A stretch of DNA of 10,337 bases from Paratractidigestivibacter sp963591565 (GTDB lineage Bacteria > Actinomycetota > Coriobacteriia > Coriobacteriales > Atopobiaceae): positions 1-10,337 of the forward strand of contig CAVAUD010000078.1 of NCBI GenBank assembly GCA_963591565.1, in the 5' to 3' direction. Numbering within the stretch: the first letter of the stretch is position 1; each line of letters begins with the position of its first letter. A model generated the notes under the pieces. The model did no database searches, was not told the origin of the DNA, and saw only the letters and a program-made list of their open reading frames with translations. The translations under genes were made by a program, and so were the position numbers. This document shows, piece by piece, positions 8,232-10,337 of the stretch.

Positions 8232-8936
8232 TTAGCTCATGTAGAGGCGCGAGTAGAGCGTCTCGTGCTCGATCGCGCGGGTGTCGAAGCCGGGCATCGA
8301 GAGGCCCAGGCGGCTCTCGGGCGCGGCGAGCGCCGTCTCGACCGCCGCGACCTGGGCCGCAGCCGAGGCGAACAGGATCTGCTGCCCCGCCGTCTGCGAG
8401 AGCGGCACGGTCTTCACGCAGTTCACGACCATGGCCGAGACCTGCGCGTACAGGTAGCGGCGCATGAGCTCGGCCAGGTCGATGCCCGCCGCGGCCGCAA
8501 AGACGCCGTAGGCCGCGTTGACCATGTGGGTGCCGCGGGCGGCGGCGGGGCCGACGTAGGCCGAGAAGAGCTCGGCGGCCGGGCCGTCGAGGAAGCCCGC
8601 GGCCGTCTTGCAGAAGCGGGCGGCCATGCGGCGGGAGGCCTCGCGGCACTCGGCCGGGACCTTGGCCGCGGCCATGAGGGCCTCCAGCTCCTCAATGCGC
8701 CGCAGGTCAGAGGCCTGGGCGGCCTCAAAGGCCAGGCGCATGCCGAGAAGCTCGGTGTAGGTCAGCGGGTAGCGGACCTGCTGGTCGACGTAGCGGGCGG
8801 CCGTCGCCTCGTCGTGGACGAGGCCGAGCTGGATGTAGGTCTCCAGGCCATAGCTGTGCGAGTACGCGCCGATGGGAAAGACGGAGTCGCAGATCTGGAG
8901 AAGCAGCAGCTCGCGGGCCGGGTCACTCGTGGTCAT
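8232..8936 (-). CDS. ureF: Urease accessory protein UreF
   Basis: A 234-residue all-helical chaperone that bridges UreD-bound urease and UreG and acts on the UreG GTPase. The family signature SVFPIGAYSHSYGLE is at 18-32, and the C-terminus HETLYSRLYMS matches the conserved UreF end. The frame remains open upstream to 9242, but that part is antisense-like noise under ureE; the ATG at 8936 gives the normal UreF length and N-terminus (ELLLLQICDSVFPIG). It overlaps the 3' end of ureE by 14 nt. There is no good Shine-Dalgarno in the His-codon repeat just upstream, so initiation probably depends on translation of ureE. Confidence 0.95.
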   Translation of the reverse strand: MTTSDPARELLLLQICDSVFPIGAYSHSYGLETYIQLGLVHDEATAARYVDQQVRYPLTYTELLGMRLAFEAAQASDLRRIEELEALMAAAKVPAECREASRRMAARFCKTAAGFLDGPAAELFSAYVGPAAARGTHMVNAAYGVFAAAAGIDLAELMRRYLYAQVSAMVVNCVKTVPLSQTAGQQILFASAAAQVAAVETALAAPESRLGLSMPGFDTRAIEHETLYSRLYMS

Positions 8937-9528
8937 GGTGGTGGTGCGGGTGGTCGCCGTGGGCGTGCGGGTGGTCGCCGTGGGCGTGCGGGTGGTCGTG
9001 CTCCCCGTGCCCGTGCCCACCGTGCGGGTGCACATGCGCCGACGCGGAGACGCGCCGGGCCGGGTCCAAGACCCTCTCCCCCGCCGATACCTCAACGCCG
9101 TGCAGGCCGCAAAGCAGCCGCTCGACCGGCTCGGTGTACTCGCACAACAGCTGCAGCCCGCCCTCGCCCCAGAACAGCGGCGTGTGCGTGTTGCCGACCT
9201 CCCAGCCCACGCGGGCCAGCATGAACGCGTGGCCCGCGTCAACGTCGATGACCAGGCATTTCGTGGGCAGCAGGCGCACCGCGACGACGGTCTTCTCGCC
9301 GCCTTCGCCCTCCTCGACGCCCAGGACGTCGCCCTCGCTCAGCCCGCGCGACAGCACCCAGTCGCCCAGGCGCACACCGACCTCGCGCCCGCCCGCGCTT
9401 ACCTTACGGTGCAGCTTCTTGAAGGCCTCGTGCCAGTCGACGTCCACGTAGTCGACCGTCGCGCCCGCGGCCACGACCGCGGCCCACTCCTCGTCGCCCA
9501 GGTTTCCCAGGACCTTCTCGCATAACAT
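8923..9528 (-). CDS. ureE: Urease nickel metallochaperone UreE with long His-rich tail
   Basis: A 201-residue nickel carrier that binds Ni(II) and passes it to the UreG/UreF/UreD maturation complex. The N-terminal substrate-like domain covers about residues 1-78 (REVGVRLGDWVLSRGLSEGD), and the metal-binding domain about 79-155, with GWEVGNTHTPLFWGEGG holding His115 in the place of the conserved metal-binding histidine. Residues 165-200 carry 18 histidines in HxH and HPHAHGD units, a strong nickel-storage tail comparable in kind to that of Klebsiella UreE but longer. AAGGGG about 8 nt before the ATG supports the start, 12 nt after the ureC stop. The tail codons are a 21-bp tandem repeat and run into the start of ureF. 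Confidence 0.95.
   Translation of the reverse strand: MLCEKVLGNLGDEEWAAVVAAGATVDYVDVDWHEAFKKLHRKVSAGGREVGVRLGDWVLSRGLSEGDVLGVEEGEGGEKTVVAVRLLPTKCLVIDVDAGHAFMLARVGWEVGNTHTPLFWGEGGLQLLCEYTEPVERLLCGLHGVEVSAGERVLDPARRVSASAHVHPHGGHGHGEHDHPHAHGDHPHAHGDHPHHHHDHE
8944..8998 (-). repeat. ureE: 21-bp tandem repeat (2.6 copies) encoding the UreE His tail
   Basis: The unit GTGCGGGTGGTCGCCGTGGG plus one C (plus strand) starts at 8944, 8965 and 8986, and the copies are identical. In the coding frame each unit encodes the seven residues DHPHAHG. Because the period is a multiple of three, gain or loss of a unit changes the number of histidines without a frameshift. Confidence 0.93.
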
Positions 9529-9540
9529 ACGCGCGGCCCC

Positions 9541-10337
9541 TTAGAACAGGTTGTAGAGCTGCGCCAACGGCAGCTTCTTGGCGGGCTCGCAGGTCGCGAC
9601 CTCGCCGTCGACGGTGACCTTGTAGGTCTCGGGGTCGACCTCGATGGCGGGCGTCGCGTCGTTCAGGCGCATGTCGGCCTTGGTGACGGTGCGGCAGCCG
9701 TGGACGGCCGCGCAGTGCTTCTGCAGGCCCAGCTGCTTGGGAACCTCGAGGTCAAGGGCCGCCTGCGAGACAAAGGTCAGGCAGCTCGTGGCGCGGGCCA
9801 GGCCGTCGGCCGCGAACATGTGGCGGTAGGTCACCGGCTCGGTCGTGGGGATCGAGGCGTTGGCGTCGCCCATCTTGGAGGCCACGATCATGCCGCCCTT
9901 GACGATGACGTCGGGGCGCGAGCCAAAGAAGGCCGGGTTCCACAGGACCAGGTCGGCGAACTTGCCCACCTCAACCGAGCCCACGTAATCGGCGATGCCG
10001 TGGGTGAGCGCCGGGTTGATCGTGTACTTGGCGACGTAGCGGCGGGCGCGGAAGTTGTCGTTGCCGTGGCCCTCGTCCTCGGGCAGGGGCCCACGCTGGT
10101 CGCGCATCTTGGAGGCCGTCTGCCAGGTGCGGGTGACGACCTCGCCCACGCGGCCCATGGCCTGCGAGTCGGAGCTCATCATCGAGAAGACGCCCATGTC
10201 CTGCAGGACGTCCTCGGCGGCGATCGTCTCGGGGCGGATGCGCGAGTCGGCGAAGGCCACGTCCTCGGGGATCGACTTGTCGAGGTGGTGGCAGACCATG
10301 AGCATGTCCATGTGCTCATCGAGGGTGTTCACCGTGA
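9541..10337 (-). CDS. ureC: Urease alpha subunit UreC, C-terminal part (5' end outside window)
   Basis: About 265 residues from the C-terminal half of the roughly 570-residue catalytic subunit, which hydrolyses urea to ammonia and carbamate at a di-nickel centre. Visible landmarks are the active-site flap LMVCHHLD (equivalent of Klebsiella Cys319 and His320), the SRIR arginine (Arg336 equivalent), SSDSQAMGRVGEV with the nickel ligand equivalent to Asp360, KYTINPALTHGI, GKFADLVLWNPAFFG, MGDANASIPT, and the terminal PLAQLYNLF. The other nickel ligands (equivalents of His134, His136, carbamylated Lys217, His246, His272) lie beyond the right edge. The gene has no start here: the GTG at 10332-10330 is an internal valine codon in the family block TVNTLDEH, and the frame is open to the edge. 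ureE follows 12 nt downstream. Confidence 0.97.
   Translation of the reverse strand, partial: TVNTLDEHMDMLMVCHHLDKSIPEDVAFADSRIRPETIAAEDVLQDMGVFSMMSSDSQAMGRVGEVVTRTWQTASKMRDQRGPLPEDEGHGNDNFRARRYVAKYTINPALTHGIADYVGSVEVGKFADLVLWNPAFFGSRPDVIVKGGMIVASKMGDANASIPTTEPVTYRHMFAADGLARATSCLTFVSQAALDLEVPKQLGLQKHCAAVHGCRTVTKADMRLNDATPAIEVDPETYKVTVDGEVATCEPAKKLPLAQLYNLF

Noticed and set aside
8944..8998. CRISPR-like short repeats
   Set aside because: The units abut with no spacers and encode the UreE histidine tail in frame.
8937..9242. N-terminal extension of ureF by about 100 residues
   Set aside because: It lies under ureE in another frame and translates to Arg/Thr-rich noise. The UreF family N-terminus begins at 8936.
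10330..10332. GTG as a start codon for ureC
   Set aside because: It is the valine of the conserved block TVNTLDEH inside UreC, and the frame runs on to the window edge, so the gene is cut by the window and not short.

Overview
The window is GC-rich, single-copy bacterial DNA with closely packed genes, ending inside a urease operon. The best guess at the source is a host-associated Actinomycetota of class Coriobacteriia (Olsenella/Collinsella/Atopobium-like). This rests on the high GC, the mix of BspA-type leucine-rich repeats with ChW repeats in one secreted protein, and the general look of the urease and SEC-C proteins. It is an inference from style, not from a marker gene.

Layout from left to right. 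Positions 1-131 hold no gene, only a perfect 22-nt palindrome and a rho-independent terminator. Positions 132-3617 (minus) encode a 1161-residue secreted surface protein: signal peptide, about ten 26-residue BspA-type LRRs, three Ig-like repeats with one extra beta-rich domain, then nine ChW (hydrophobic-W) repeats arranged as three 149-residue modules. Two of these modules are identical at the DNA level. Its upstream region carries a run of ten G (coding sense) inside the likely promoter, which suggests phase-variable expression. Positions 3811-4344 (minus) encode a nicotinamidase-like cysteine hydrolase. Positions 4477-6447 (plus), divergent from it, encode a 656-residue protein of unknown role with a Rho_N/SAP-like helical segment and a C-terminal SEC-C zinc motif. 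A terminator follows. The space between convergent genes holds an unusual 125-nt nested inverted repeat (6512-6636).

Positions 6667 to the right edge hold the minus-strand urease genes, in transcription order ureC (3' part only), ureE, ureF, ureG, ureD. UreC is the catalytic nickel subunit. UreD, UreF and UreG form the GTP-dependent maturation complex, and UreE, here with an 18-histidine tail, delivers nickel. The genes overlap or nearly touch, so they are probably one transcript and translationally coupled. ureA, ureB and the 5' half of ureC should lie just outside the right edge.

The items most worth a second look are the poly-G tract upstream of the surface protein, the nested inverted repeat at 6512-6636, the perfect 447-bp tandem duplication, and the strong base-composition break inside the surface-protein gene.
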